Shown here: piece by piece, positions 35,448 through 43,804 of the stretch
How positions within the stretch are numbered: position 1 is the first letter of the stretch
Layout: every line of letters starts with the position of its first letter
From: Sulfobacillus acidophilus
GTDB lineage: Bacteria; Bacillota; Sulfobacillia; Sulfobacillales; Sulfobacillaceae
Length of the DNA stretch: 44,714 nucleotides
NCBI GenBank assembly: GCA_003023745.1
Contig: PXYV01000026.1
Span: forward strand, 1 to 44,714
Direction of reading: 5' to 3'
Made by a program: the position numbers and the translations under genes
Notes under the pieces: generated by a model
Seen by the model: the letters and a program-made list of their open reading frames with translations, nothing else
Told to the model about the DNA's origin: nothing
Database searches by the model: none

Positions 35448-35837
35448 GCAGTTTTAGCGGGATCAACCGCCGCAAAACCCTCGAGCAGGATGTGCCGTGG
35501 CGTGAAAAGGTGGCGGCCGGGGCAAAATGCCTGGCAGGCCTCGATGTTCCCGGTGATCCCGAAAGCCGCGCGTTGGTGGATGGTAGCCGCCATCCTCAAA
35601 ATGTCGGTGCGCGATGACATGGGAATCTGGGTCTGCGGGGGCGACCAGATTCAGTGGGAGAACGTATCGGACGACGTCATTCATTTGACGTCTTCCCCGG
35701 TTGTGGGGGACAGCCGCATCAATTTATCGAGGTGTGGCTAATCAGCAAAAAGAGGAGCCTGTCGGCGATGCCTCATAGTCCTCCCGAGCGAGGATTTGCG
35801 GAGGATCTGATCGGGCGTTGAGCGAGGGGGGAGCCGC
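35448..35837. other. Intergenic region after the insertion-sequence remnant
   Basis: About 390 bases. Short frames on both strands have no recognisable family; one plus-strand frame reads RRKTLEQDVPWREKVAAG before a stop and may be debris of a lost gene. At 35673-35692, GACGTCA and TGACGTC form a 7-bp hairpin with a 6-base loop, followed by a CCCC/GGGG hairpin at 35694-35711. Confidence 0.5.
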
Positions 35838-36863
35838 GTGAACGCGGTGGTGTTTGATGAGTTTGGCGATGAGCGGGTTTTAGTGTCCCGTGAGGTGCCA
35901 AGGCCGGAACCGGGGGCGGGTGAGGTTCTGGTTAAAGTGACGCGCGTCGGTGTCAATCGTCTTGACTTGATGGCTCGCGAGGGCCAGGTGGGGCAGATTG
36001 CGTTGCCCCACATTTCGGGTTCGGAAGTGGCCGGTGTGGTGGCTGCGCAAGGCCCGGGGGTTTCGGTTGCTGTCGGCACTCGGGTGGTTGTGGCGCCCTA
36101 TCTCTTCTGCGGTCAGTGCGAGCCCTGTCGCAGCGGTCACGAGAATGTGTGCGTGAAGAGCGACATTTTGGGACTTCATAGCGCTGGCGGCTATGCCGAG
36201 TATGTGTTAGCGCCAGCGCAGAGTCTCGTCCCCATTCCAGAGGGCGTGAGCGATAGTGCGGCAGCGGCAGTAACTCTATCGACCATTACGGCTTGGCACA
36301 TGCTGGTGGAACAAGTGCGGATTAAGCCTGGGGACGTGGTATTGGTGTGGGCGGCTGGATCGGGTGTGGGCAGTGCAGCGGTGCAGATTGCCCAGTTGCT
36401 AGGAGCTGAGGTGATTGCGACAGCGGGCTCCGACAGCAAAGTGGCACGCGCTCAAGAGGAGTTCGGGGCGTGCTGGGGCATTAACTATACCTGCCAAGAT
36501 GTTGTGCAGGAAGTGCGGAGCATCACGGCCAAGCGGGGTGTGGATGTGGTTTTTGAGCACCTCGGCGCCAACACCATGGCGTTGAGTTTGAAGTGTCTGG
36601 CGCGCAATGGAACTGTGGTGACCTGTGGAACCCTGACCGGTACACGCGCCGAGGTAGATCTGTGGTCACTTTTCGCGAAACAATTGCATTTGGTCGGATC
36701 GTACGGCGGAACCCGACAGGATTTGGCCCGGGTTCTGCAATTGCTAGCCCGCGGGGAGTTAAAGCCGGTTATTGATTGCGAAATGCCGCTGGCGGAGGCA
36801 GGAGCAGCCCAGATGCGCATGGCTCAACGGGCGCAATTTGGGAAGATTTTGCTGGTGCCTTAG
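35838..36863 (+). CDS. MDR-family (zinc-type) alcohol dehydrogenase / quinone-oxidoreductase-like
   Basis: A 341-residue medium-chain dehydrogenase/reductase. The structural zinc lobe is intact (Cys91, Cys94, Cys97, Cys105). The catalytic zinc ligands are not: the usual Cys is Asn40 (VGVNRLDLM) and the GHE motif reads GSE. The Rossmann motif is WAAGSGVGSAAVQIAQ, so it binds NAD(P)H. Such proteins are mostly reductases of activated double bonds (quinone or acryloyl-CoA reductase-like) rather than alcohol dehydrogenases. The GTG start at 35838 has GAGGGGGGAG upstream. It may work with the acyl-CoA synthetase two genes downstream, although a terminator lies between them. Confidence 0.88.
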   Translation: MNAVVFDEFGDERVLVSREVPRPEPGAGEVLVKVTRVGVNRLDLMAREGQVGQIALPHISGSEVAGVVAAQGPGVSVAVGTRVVVAPYLFCGQCEPCRSGHENVCVKSDILGLHSAGGYAEYVLAPAQSLVPIPEGVSDSAAAAVTLSTITAWHMLVEQVRIKPGDVVLVWAAGSGVGSAAVQIAQLLGAEVIATAGSDSKVARAQEEFGACWGINYTCQDVVQEVRSITAKRGVDVVFEHLGANTMALSLKCLARNGTVVTCGTLTGTRAEVDLWSLFAKQLHLVGSYGGTRQDLARVLQLLARGELKPVIDCEMPLAEAGAAQMRMAQRAQFGKILLVP

Positions 36864-36958
36864 TCGTCAAAAGACTAAAAATCGATCGGTTAATTGTAGG
36901 AAATCGCAGGGTCGTTGTCGAATTCTGAGTTGTCAGTAACGGCTATGAACTATTGAAT

Positions 36959-37000
36959 ATGACAGAGACCAAGGGGTGCCTTTGGCCTCTGTCATTTTTT
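36959..37000 (+). terminator. Strong intrinsic terminator
   Basis: ATGACAGAG (36959-36967) pairs with CTCTGTCAT (36987-36995), with inner pairing CCAA/TTGG, then six T. It lies 96 bases after the MDR gene and 87 bases before the next gene. It either ends the MDR transcript or ends a leader RNA. Confidence 0.88.
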
Positions 37001-37086
37001 GTTCGGGCATCGGCAACACTGATCCCAACCGAGAGTCAGACCAGGAGGGGGTCGCTGCGCACTCCCGCGAGTTTTGGAAGGATAAC

Positions 37087-38259
37087 GTGCTCTTTGGCTT
37101 GGCGTCATTAATTGCGGGCCTCTTTAACTATCTCTACCATGTGCTATTGGCGCACGTCTTAGGACCAGACCGGTATGGGGATTTAGCGACATTCTTGGAC
37201 GTGACGGCCTTTTTGGTGTTGCCCGGGCCCGTCATTACCCTGCTCTATACCCGTTTAGGGCGGCGGGATCGAAAACGGGCGCCCCGCGAGTCTTGGCTAT
37301 TGTGGCTTTCGGGATCGGCTCTCTGGATTTTTTTAATGCTGTGTTCCCCCGCGCTGGCACGGATGTTGCACGTAAGCGCCCTGTTGTTAATCGTGTTTAC
37401 GTTGGAAGTGGTGCCATCATTGGCCCTAGCTGCCAACATTGGCATCTTGCAGCGAGTGCGGCGCTATTTATGGGTAGGCTTTCTCACCGTGCTGGTTGCG
37501 GCCTTTCGCGTGGTGGCGGCAACAATGGCAGCCGTTTTTCACGTGTATCCGTTGTTCTTCGTTGGATTGTTAGAAGGGTTTGCGGCATTTGTGGCCTTTG
37601 CCGTGAGCCGCGGATGGGCTACAAAGGCTCCGTGGGTCGGAGAAACGTCCAAGGCCGGAGTCATTTCCGGCACGGCCGTTGTCGGCGTCATCAATGTCGT
37701 GATGGCCATCGCCGATGGACTATTGGCTAAGCATGTTTTAAATCCCTTAGCGGCTGGCCAGTACATGGGAATGGCCACCATTGGCCACACCGTGCAATTC
37801 TTGTCGGGGAGTTTTGGCACCGTCATGCTCACGTCTATTATTGCTGCCCCTAGCCGACGCTTGCGGTTTTTAGGTCTGACAGTCGGCGTCTACGCCGGCC
37901 TTGCGGGTGTAGCCGAATCCATCTTTTTAGCGCGGGGCGTGTGGGTGATCAGTGTGGTCTTGGGACGCCATTTTATTCCGGTAGTGGCGTGGCTCTCCTA
38001 CTATGGATGGGGTATGATAGCCTTGGGTTTGATTAATATTGCGATGCTATACTCGGTTGCGTTAAAACGCTGGGAAGCAATTGCCACGACGGCCCTGGGC
38101 CTTGTGATTTGGCTGTGGCGACTCGCCGTATCGCATAACATCGGCGCCTTGACTCGTGCTACCACCGTCACCATGGGCGCGACATTGCTGGTAACCGCCG
38201 TGGTTGTCTTGCTGGTGGAATTGCAGGAAGACATCAGAGGTGAGCGGGTGCGAGCATAA
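37087..38259 (+). CDS. Polysaccharide flippase-like membrane protein (MOP superfamily)
   Basis: A membrane protein of about 390 residues with 10-12 hydrophobic segments. The start of the family core, GLASLIAGLFNYLYHVLLAHVLGPDRYGDLA, resembles Wzx/oligosaccharide flippases and related exporters. The C-terminus has a conserved ALKRWEAIATTAL-type segment. GTG 37087 follows GGAAGG five bases away, but family-like residues (REFWKDN) precede it. A better-conserved start may lie upstream near GGAGGGGG at 37043-37050, where no standard start codon fits. The substrate is unknown. The downstream acyl-CoA synthetase is only 21 bases away, so they are probably co-transcribed. Confidence 0.78.
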   Translation: MLFGLASLIAGLFNYLYHVLLAHVLGPDRYGDLATFLDVTAFLVLPGPVITLLYTRLGRRDRKRAPRESWLLWLSGSALWIFLMLCSPALARMLHVSALLLIVFTLEVVPSLALAANIGILQRVRRYLWVGFLTVLVAAFRVVAATMAAVFHVYPLFFVGLLEGFAAFVAFAVSRGWATKAPWVGETSKAGVISGTAVVGVINVVMAIADGLLAKHVLNPLAAGQYMGMATIGHTVQFLSGSFGTVMLTSIIAAPSRRLRFLGLTVGVYAGLAGVAESIFLARGVWVISVVLGRHFIPVVAWLSYYGWGMIALGLINIAMLYSVALKRWEAIATTALGLVIWLWRLAVSHNIGALTRATTVTMGATLLVTAVVVLLVELQEDIRGERVRA

Positions 38260-38280
38260 GGATTAGTGAGGAGGATAATC

Positions 38281-39807
38281 TTGTTAACGGTTGGTCAGGC
38301 TTTGGAGGGGTCAGCGCGTCGTTATGCTGACAAGGTTGCACTGGTGTTTGGCAATCAAACGCTGACGTACCGACAGGTTGATGAAACGGCTAATCAGATG
38401 GCGCGCGCGTTCTATTCATTAGAACTGGAAGCCGGCGACCGGGTAGGGCTATTGTTGCCTAATGGCTTGAGTATGGCGCAAGCGTATTTTGCGCTGGCTA
38501 AGGCCGGTCTCGTCGGGGTTCCCCTCAACTTGCGCTGGCAGCCGAGTGAGATCATGTACGCCATTTCTGATGCCCAAGTATCTATGCTTTTAGCCGATCG
38601 CGACTTAGCGCCGATGTTGAACCAGGCCGAACAATTTTTGCCAGTCTATTATACGGGTGGATACCCGGAAGACCCGACGCATGACTTTGAGGCGTTGGCG
38701 GGCGAGGAATCCACTGAACCCATGGATGTCGAGGTTCAGGAAAGTGATCCCTGGGTAATTGTGTACACGTCCGGAACTACGGGAAAGCCTAAGGGCGCGG
38801 TGCGCTCGCACTACAGCAATGTGATCATTGCGCTGACTCTGGTCTCGGAACTGGGCATTACCGCGCATGATGTCGGATTTGCGATTCTTCCCATGTTTCA
38901 CGTTAATTCCATGTGGTTTGTCACGCTATCGCTGGCCGTAGGGGCCACCTGCGTGATCTACCCCCACCGCGCGTTTCACCCGCAGCATGTGATTGAGGAA
39001 ATGAATCAGCACCAAGTCACGTACAGCATGTTTGTACCGACGCTGCTCACCTTTTTAGCCGATGCGGTTGAACAAGGGAAAATTGACCCGACGTCGTTGC
39101 GCGTGATGATGACCTCGTCCGCGCCGCTCGATTCCACGTTGCGCGACCGCTTGATTCGGGGTTTCCCTAACGTCGAACTGTACGACCTGTACGGCGCGTC
39201 CGAATATGGGGCAGCCACGCTCATTCGTCATCGTCTTGGCGGGATACTGGGATCGGTTGGTTTTCCAGCGATCGGACAAGAAGTGCGCGTTTTGGATGAC
39301 CAACGAAAGCCCGTGGACCCGGGGGTGATTGGCGAGGTGTTTGTGCGCGGACCGTCTCTAATGACTGAGTATTGGCGAAATCCCGCAGCGACCCAAGAGG
39401 CGTTCACGTCGGAGGGGTTTTTGACCGTTGGCGATATGGGTTATTTAACGGCGGACGGGATTTTGTATTTGGTCGATCGCAAAAAAGACATGATTATCGT
39501 GGCCGGCGAAAATGTCTACCCGACTGAAGTGGAAAACGTATTGCTGAGTCATCCCGCCGTGGCATTGGCGGCCGTGGTTGGGGTGCCCGATGCGCGACGG
39601 GGAGAACGCGTTGCCGCAATGGTCGTCTTGCGCGAGGGGCAGACGCTAGCGATTGCCGAACTGGACGAGCTCTGTCGCAAAGATCTGGCCGATTATAAAC
39701 GCCCCTATGCCATCGAAGTGGTTAAGGAATTGCCCTTGGGTCCAACCTCTAAGGTAGTGCGTCGATTGGCGCGCGAGCAATGGATGGCCAGCCATGTATC
39801 GTCGTAA
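38281..39807 (+). CDS. Fatty-acyl-CoA synthetase / AMP-dependent ligase
   Basis: An ANL-superfamily ligase that activates a carboxylic acid via an acyl-AMP to an acyl-CoA. The 508 residues show the P-loop VYTSGTTGKPKGA, the A5-type motif YGASEYGAATL, TVGDMGYL with the AMP-contacting Asp, DRKKDMIIVAGENVYPTEVE, and the catalytic Lys in PLGPTSKVVRRL. The TTG start at 38281 has GAGGAGG upstream. The acid cannot be deduced; it is probably a medium- or long-chain fatty or aromatic acid. It converges with the metabolic genes at 39825. Confidence 0.92.
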   Translation: MLTVGQALEGSARRYADKVALVFGNQTLTYRQVDETANQMARAFYSLELEAGDRVGLLLPNGLSMAQAYFALAKAGLVGVPLNLRWQPSEIMYAISDAQVSMLLADRDLAPMLNQAEQFLPVYYTGGYPEDPTHDFEALAGEESTEPMDVEVQESDPWVIVYTSGTTGKPKGAVRSHYSNVIIALTLVSELGITAHDVGFAILPMFHVNSMWFVTLSLAVGATCVIYPHRAFHPQHVIEEMNQHQVTYSMFVPTLLTFLADAVEQGKIDPTSLRVMMTSSAPLDSTLRDRLIRGFPNVELYDLYGASEYGAATLIRHRLGGILGSVGFPAIGQEVRVLDDQRKPVDPGVIGEVFVRGPSLMTEYWRNPAATQEAFTSEGFLTVGDMGYLTADGILYLVDRKKDMIIVAGENVYPTEVENVLLSHPAVALAAVVGVPDARRGERVAAMVVLREGQTLAIAELDELCRKDLADYKRPYAIEVVKELPLGPTSKVVRRLAREQWMASHVSS

Positions 39808-39824
39808 GCGACTCGCGTGATCGG

Positions 39825-40976
39825 TTAGTCATCTATGGCGCGAATGGCGTGTTCGAACTCGTGAATGATATCGGCAGGATTCTCTAGACCTACGGATACG
39901 CGAACGACATCCGGGGTTATGAGCCTTTCGTTCCGTTCTTCGGGTGTTAGGGCAGCGTGGCAATGCAACTCCGGCAGCGAGACAATGGTTTCCGTGCCTC
40001 CAAATCCGGCACCGACCTGGGTAAAGTGAAACCGCTGGACCATCTCGGGGACTCGTTGGGGATGCTTTAAGCGAAAGCTCAGCATGGTTCCAAATCCTGC
40101 GGCGGTTCGGCGGGCGGTGTCATGACCTGGGTGACTCGGTAGTCCCGGGTAGTATACCGCGGCCACTTCCGGCCAGTTTGCGAGGGCATGCGCCAGGGTA
40201 GCGGCATTGGCTTGGGCGCGATCCATGCGCACCGGCAAAGTCTTTAACCCACGAAAAACCAGGTAAGAATCGTCGGGCGATAGGGCTAGGCCACACGCAT
40301 TTTGAATGAAATAGAGGCGGCGGCCTAAGTCCGGATCGCGGACGGCAGCCACGCCGGCGGTCACATCGGAATGGCCTGAAATCATTTTGGTGGCCGAGTG
40401 AATCACCACATCTGCGCCTAAAGTGAGCGGTTGCTGCAAGTAGGGTGTCAGGAACGTGTTATCGACAAGCGTGAGCAGTTGGTGACTGCGGGCCCACTCG
40501 GCAATGAGGGCAATATCACTAACCCACAAAAAGGGATTTGAGAAATTTTCCACGAGGATGGCTTTCGTGTTAGGTTGAAGGTTTTGGTCGACCTGGTCCA
40601 GGTCGTGGGTATCAACATAGGTGACGGACAGGCCGAAGCGTTGCAACACGCCGCGGAGGAGGCGCTGCGTGCCGCCTTGACAGTCACGCGTCACGAGGAG
40701 ATGGTCACCGGCTTCAAAGAGCAAGAAGGTTGCCGTTAGTGTAGCCATGCCGGAACCAAACGCAAAGCCGCGTACCCCTCCCTCTAAGTGCGCCACGGCC
40801 TCTTCCAACGCCTGGCGGGTTGGATTGCCCGACCGTGCGTAATCGTAACGCCCGGGTTGCCAGGGATCGTGCTGGTGATAGGTGGTGGCTTTATAAATTG
40901 GGGGAACGAGCGCGTGATATTGCGGATCGGCTGCCCCCGGCGTGTGAACAAAACGGGTCTCGTTTTCTCCTGTCAT
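39825..40976 (-). CDS. Trans-sulfuration PLP enzyme (cystathionine gamma-synthase/beta-lyase family), second copy
   Basis: A Cys/Met-metabolism PLP-dependent enzyme of 383 residues. Typical features are YDYARSGNPTRQALEEAVAHLEGG near the N-terminus, the PLP Lys in VIHSATKMISGHSDV, and HPGHDTARRTAAGFG followed by TETIVSLPELHCHAAL. Family members act as cystathionine gamma-synthase, beta-lyase, gamma-lyase or O-acylhomoserine sulfhydrylase, and the precise step is hard to tell. It lies four bases after its paralogue on the same strand, as in the metI-metC pair of B. subtilis. It probably makes or breaks cystathionine or homocysteine. Confidence 0.9.
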   Translation of the reverse strand: MTGENETRFVHTPGAADPQYHALVPPIYKATTYHQHDPWQPGRYDYARSGNPTRQALEEAVAHLEGGVRGFAFGSGMATLTATFLLFEAGDHLLVTRDCQGGTQRLLRGVLQRFGLSVTYVDTHDLDQVDQNLQPNTKAILVENFSNPFLWVSDIALIAEWARSHQLLTLVDNTFLTPYLQQPLTLGADVVIHSATKMISGHSDVTAGVAAVRDPDLGRRLYFIQNACGLALSPDDSYLVFRGLKTLPVRMDRAQANAATLAHALANWPEVAAVYYPGLPSHPGHDTARRTAAGFGTMLSFRLKHPQRVPEMVQRFHFTQVGAGFGGTETIVSLPELHCHAALTPEERNERLITPDVVRVSVGLENPADIIHEFEHAIRAIDD

Positions 40977-40980
40977 GCGC

Positions 40981-42141
40981 TTACAGTCCTTTCACCCGGG
41001 TTAATGCCTGATCCAGGTCCGCGATTAAGTCGTCGACATATTCTAGGCCGACGGACAGACGCAATAATCCAGGACCAATGCCGAGATGGCTCAGCACGTG
41101 ATCGGGCAACTCGCGGTGGGTTTCAGTATAGGGATGCGTGATGAGTGATTCGGTTCCGCCCAACGAAACGGCGGGCAAAATCAGGTGAAGGGCATCCATA
41201 AACTCGGCTTGACGTTGCGACGCTTTTAACTGGAAGGACACCATCGCCCCCGGTCCCCCACTTTGTCCGCGATGCGTCTCAAAGCCGGGATGCGTGGTCA
41301 GCCCCGGATAGTAAACATCGGTGACGGCGGGGTGCTCCTGCAAAAATCCGGCAATGGCTCGTGCGTTGTCTTCTTGCCGATCGAGCCGCACCGCCAGCGT
41401 TTTTAACCCCCGCATCACTAACCAGGTGTCGAACGGGGCCAACACGCCGCCAGTGGCATTGGCAAGTGCTGCCACCTTTTGCGCCATATCGGGATCGCGC
41501 ATGATCAGCGCGCCGGCGAGCACGTCGTTGTGCCCGGAGAGGTATTTTGTCGCACTGTAAACGACAAAATCGGCACCCAGAGCGAGGGGGCGTTGACGCA
41601 ACGGCGTCATAAACGTATTGTCGACCGCCAGCCAAAAATGGTGAGTCTGGGCCAATGTGGCCATCTTGGCGAGATCGGTAATGAACAAATGCGGGTTGGA
41701 TGGCGTTTCGATAAACAAAAGACGGGTATTCGGCCGGATCGCCTCGGCGACCTGGGTGGCATCGGCCGTGTTGACAAAAGTAGCGGTCAGACCAAAGTTT
41801 TGGAACACATCGACCAATACGCGGTAGGTGCCGCCATAGAGGTCTTCCGTTAAGATGACGTGGTCTCCTTGCTGCAAGAGATGAAACAACGCGACAATAG
41901 CGGCCATTCCAGATGCGAACACACTGGCGCCGGCACCGCCTTCAAGTTGCGCTAGTCCGTCTTGCAGTCCGGTGCGCGTGGGATTTTCCGTGCGTGAATA
42001 GTCGTAGCGGCCTAATTCGCCGCCGCGATGTTGGTAGGTAACGGTTTGATAAATCGGGGTGCTGACCGAGCCGTATAAAGGGTCTTGTCCCACTCCAATA
42101 TGCACGACCATGCTTTCCGCATGAAAGCGGTCATTTTTCAC
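40981..42141 (-). CDS. Trans-sulfuration PLP enzyme (cystathionine gamma-synthase/beta-lyase family), first copy
   Basis: A 386-residue paralogue of the next gene on this strand. It has YDYSRTENPTRTGLQDGLAQLEGG, the PLP Lys in VYSATKYLSGHNDVLAG, and the C-terminal SLGGTESLITHPYTETH. The TESL-IxHP stretch is typical of cystathionine gamma-synthase and beta-lyase types that handle sulfur. As the first of a pair, like metI in Bacillus, gamma-synthase or O-acetylhomoserine sulfhydrylase activity is most likely. ATG 42141 follows AGGGAACCC. Upstream are a small unknown gene and a promoter; no S-box or T-box leader was recognised. Confidence 0.9.
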   Translation of the reverse strand: MKNDRFHAESMVVHIGVGQDPLYGSVSTPIYQTVTYQHRGGELGRYDYSRTENPTRTGLQDGLAQLEGGAGASVFASGMAAIVALFHLLQQGDHVILTEDLYGGTYRVLVDVFQNFGLTATFVNTADATQVAEAIRPNTRLLFIETPSNPHLFITDLAKMATLAQTHHFWLAVDNTFMTPLRQRPLALGADFVVYSATKYLSGHNDVLAGALIMRDPDMAQKVAALANATGGVLAPFDTWLVMRGLKTLAVRLDRQEDNARAIAGFLQEHPAVTDVYYPGLTTHPGFETHRGQSGGPGAMVSFQLKASQRQAEFMDALHLILPAVSLGGTESLITHPYTETHRELPDHVLSHLGIGPGLLRLSVGLEYVDDLIADLDQALTRVKGL

Positions 42142-42161
42142 GGGGTTCCCTCGTTTCGTTG

Positions 42162-42548
42162 TTAGGAATCGAGCAAGAAACGTTCCAAGGTTTCGCGGGC
42201 AGCTGCCTCGTGGCTGGCTACTTGTACCAGTTCCTGGGAAATGGCATCAATCCAGGGGTTTAGGTCCATCGGTTCGGTCTTAATGGATACGCCGCGTACC
42301 ATTTTGACTCGAGACGTGCTAACCCGCCCGCGTTGGTTTTCCAGTACGTATTGCCACGGCTCAAATGTCACCATCAACCGCCGTACGGGTGGGTTTTTCT
42401 GGAATAGACCGCCTTGTCGCTCCACCCGCACAAAGCCAGGTACAGCCTCCTCTAATTTCTTGGCGAGGATTTCACTAAATGCCGCCATGTCGCGAGTGTC
42501 CTGGCGGAGACTGGCTGCCAAGACGTCAAATGATAGCGATCCGTCCAC
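42162..42548 (-). CDS. Hypothetical protein, 128 residues, first gene of the trans-sulfuration operon
   Basis: A soluble protein of unknown family. The N-terminal part has amphipathic helices (SFDVLAASLRQDTRDMAAFSEILAKKLEEA), then beta-like segments (PGFVRVERQGG, VRRLMVTFEPWQYVLE) and a helical end (AISQELVQVASHEAAARETLERFL). The GTG start at 42548 has GGAAGGG upstream. It is 20 bases before the first PLP gene and shares a promoter, so it is probably a co-factor or regulator of that pathway, but I cannot say which. Confidence 0.75.
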   Translation of the reverse strand: MDGSLSFDVLAASLRQDTRDMAAFSEILAKKLEEAVPGFVRVERQGGLFQKNPPVRRLMVTFEPWQYVLENQRGRVSTSRVKMVRGVSIKTEPMDLNPWIDAISQELVQVASHEAAARETLERFLLDS

Positions 42549-42666
42549 CCCTATCCCTTCCTTCGTTGCTCAAACTGCACTCATTCGCTGCCCACGCCGA
42601 TCGCCTAGAGTTTGAGGCTAGCGACTGAGCTTTAGGAAGCGTCGCACTCCCGTATTCTTGGTCTCT

Positions 42667-42695
42667 ATTGTCTAAGAAACTCGGGGACTGTGCAA
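42667..42695 (-). promoter_or_regulatory. Probable promoter of the trans-sulfuration operon
   Basis: On the minus strand, TTGCAC (rc of 42690-42695), a 17-base spacer and GACAAT (rc of 42667-42672). It is followed by about 120 bases of leader without a recognisable riboswitch. Confidence 0.65.
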
Positions 42696-42888
42696 GACGT
42701 GAGACAGCGTATGTGCGTTTGGTATTCAAGCACCGCCGTTCCGTCGATATCTGAAGGCTAGTGCCAAGCGTTGAGAAGGTGAGAGTGTCAATCACTTGCA
42801 TGTCTGAAGCGGCCGCGTGTGCAACATTCGTCGCCATCGTTTGAGCGGCGCCCATCAGCATGTTGGACCGTTGTATTGGACTGGGTAA

Positions 42889-42925
42889 GCTTTCCACAAT
42901 TTGTGCAGCACAAATTGTGGAAAGC
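42889..42925. repeat. 37-base perfect palindrome with two adjacent hairpins
   Basis: Arms of 18 bases (42889-42906 and 42908-42925) around a single central A are perfect complements. Two further inverted repeats follow at once: TATTCCT/AGGAATA (42927-42944, loop TAAG) and GGCGGC/GCCGCC (42956-42976). They lie upstream of the promoter of the Bax-inhibitor gene. There is no T-run, so these are unlikely to be terminators in either direction. Confidence 0.95.
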
Positions 42926-42986
42926 ATATTCCTTAAGAGGAATAACGGGTGTGAGGGCGGCATAGATTTAGCCGCCAATATTGTAT

Positions 42987-43015
42987 TTGACTTTCTTTGA
43001 CCTTTGTGCTATATA
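42987..43015 (+). promoter_or_regulatory. Sigma-A promoter of the Bax-inhibitor-1-like gene
   Basis: TTGACT (42987-42992), a 17-base spacer and TATATA (43010-43015), 34 bases before the gene start. Confidence 0.85.
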
Positions 43016-43048
43016 GAGAGTGAAGACGACGTGTCGGAGGTGTTGGTC

Positions 43049-43714
43049 ATGTATAACCGTTCGCCTTATGCGGCTGTTCAAGTAGCTGACGGAGTCGAAG
43101 GGTCTCTGATGGGGCGTACGTTGGGATACTTGGCGGTGCTTTTGTTAATTTTGTCGGCTAGTGCGCTGATCTCCCCGGTAACGGGGGAAGTTGGGCTATG
43201 GATAGGCATTGGGGCTGCTCTGCTGGGGACGATTATGGTTGGGAGAAATCGAGGGTCAGCCCGGCATGCGTTTACCTGGGGCACGGTGGTTGCGATTGGC
43301 ATGGGTCTTTTGGTGGGACCGGTGGTCTGGAGTGTTGCACTGACCCAAGAAAGCTTGCTCTGGTCAACCCTGGGTACATTGATTGTGGCCGTGCTATTTG
43401 CGGCACTTTTAGTCAGCTGGATTCCGTGGGACTTCTCGCGCATGATGCCGCTACTGTTCATCGGGTTGATTATGCTGTTGGTGACGGGTCTTTTGTCGTG
43501 GATTGTCCCGGGCTTGAGCGGAATTGCCATGTCCAGAGCCTACAATATTATTGGCGTGCTGGTGTTTCTCGGGTACATGATGGTGGACTTTTCGCTGATG
43601 CGCGCTCGTGGCCGGGTTGTGCCTGCTGACGGAGCGGCAGTCGTGTTGGCGGTTTCTCTCTTGATCGATATTGTCAACCTCTTTTTGTTCCTACTGCGGT
43701 TAGGGCGGCGTTAA
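43049..43714 (+). CDS. Bax inhibitor-1 (BI-1/YccA/TMBIM) family membrane protein
   Basis: A 221-residue membrane protein with about seven helices, of the BI-1 family, which includes the calcium-leak channel BsYetJ. The N-terminus RSPYAAVQVADGVEGSLMGRTLGYLAVLL matches the family pattern of a soluble lead into helix 1. The conserved Asp/Arg region near the last helices is represented by FLGYMMVDFSLMRARG and SLLIDIVNLFLFLLRLGRR. ATG 43049 has GGAGGTG upstream. A single gene with its own promoter, next to the decayed insertion element. Confidence 0.88.
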   Translation: MYNRSPYAAVQVADGVEGSLMGRTLGYLAVLLLILSASALISPVTGEVGLWIGIGAALLGTIMVGRNRGSARHAFTWGTVVAIGMGLLVGPVVWSVALTQESLLWSTLGTLIVAVLFAALLVSWIPWDFSRMMPLLFIGLIMLLVTGLLSWIVPGLSGIAMSRAYNIIGVLVFLGYMMVDFSLMRARGRVVPADGAAVVLAVSLLIDIVNLFLFLLRLGRR

Positions 43715-43804
43715 ATGACGCGTGCGGGCAGGGTGCGCTCTGCCCGCGACGTGATTCGGTTGAGTATTGCTTGCCCTGATGTTGCCGTTTATTGGTAACT
43801 CCTG

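Noticed and set aside
42526..42978. A 150-codon frame on the minus strand
   Set aside because: It spans the palindrome, a promoter and the start of the 128-residue gene in another frame, and has no recognisable domain.
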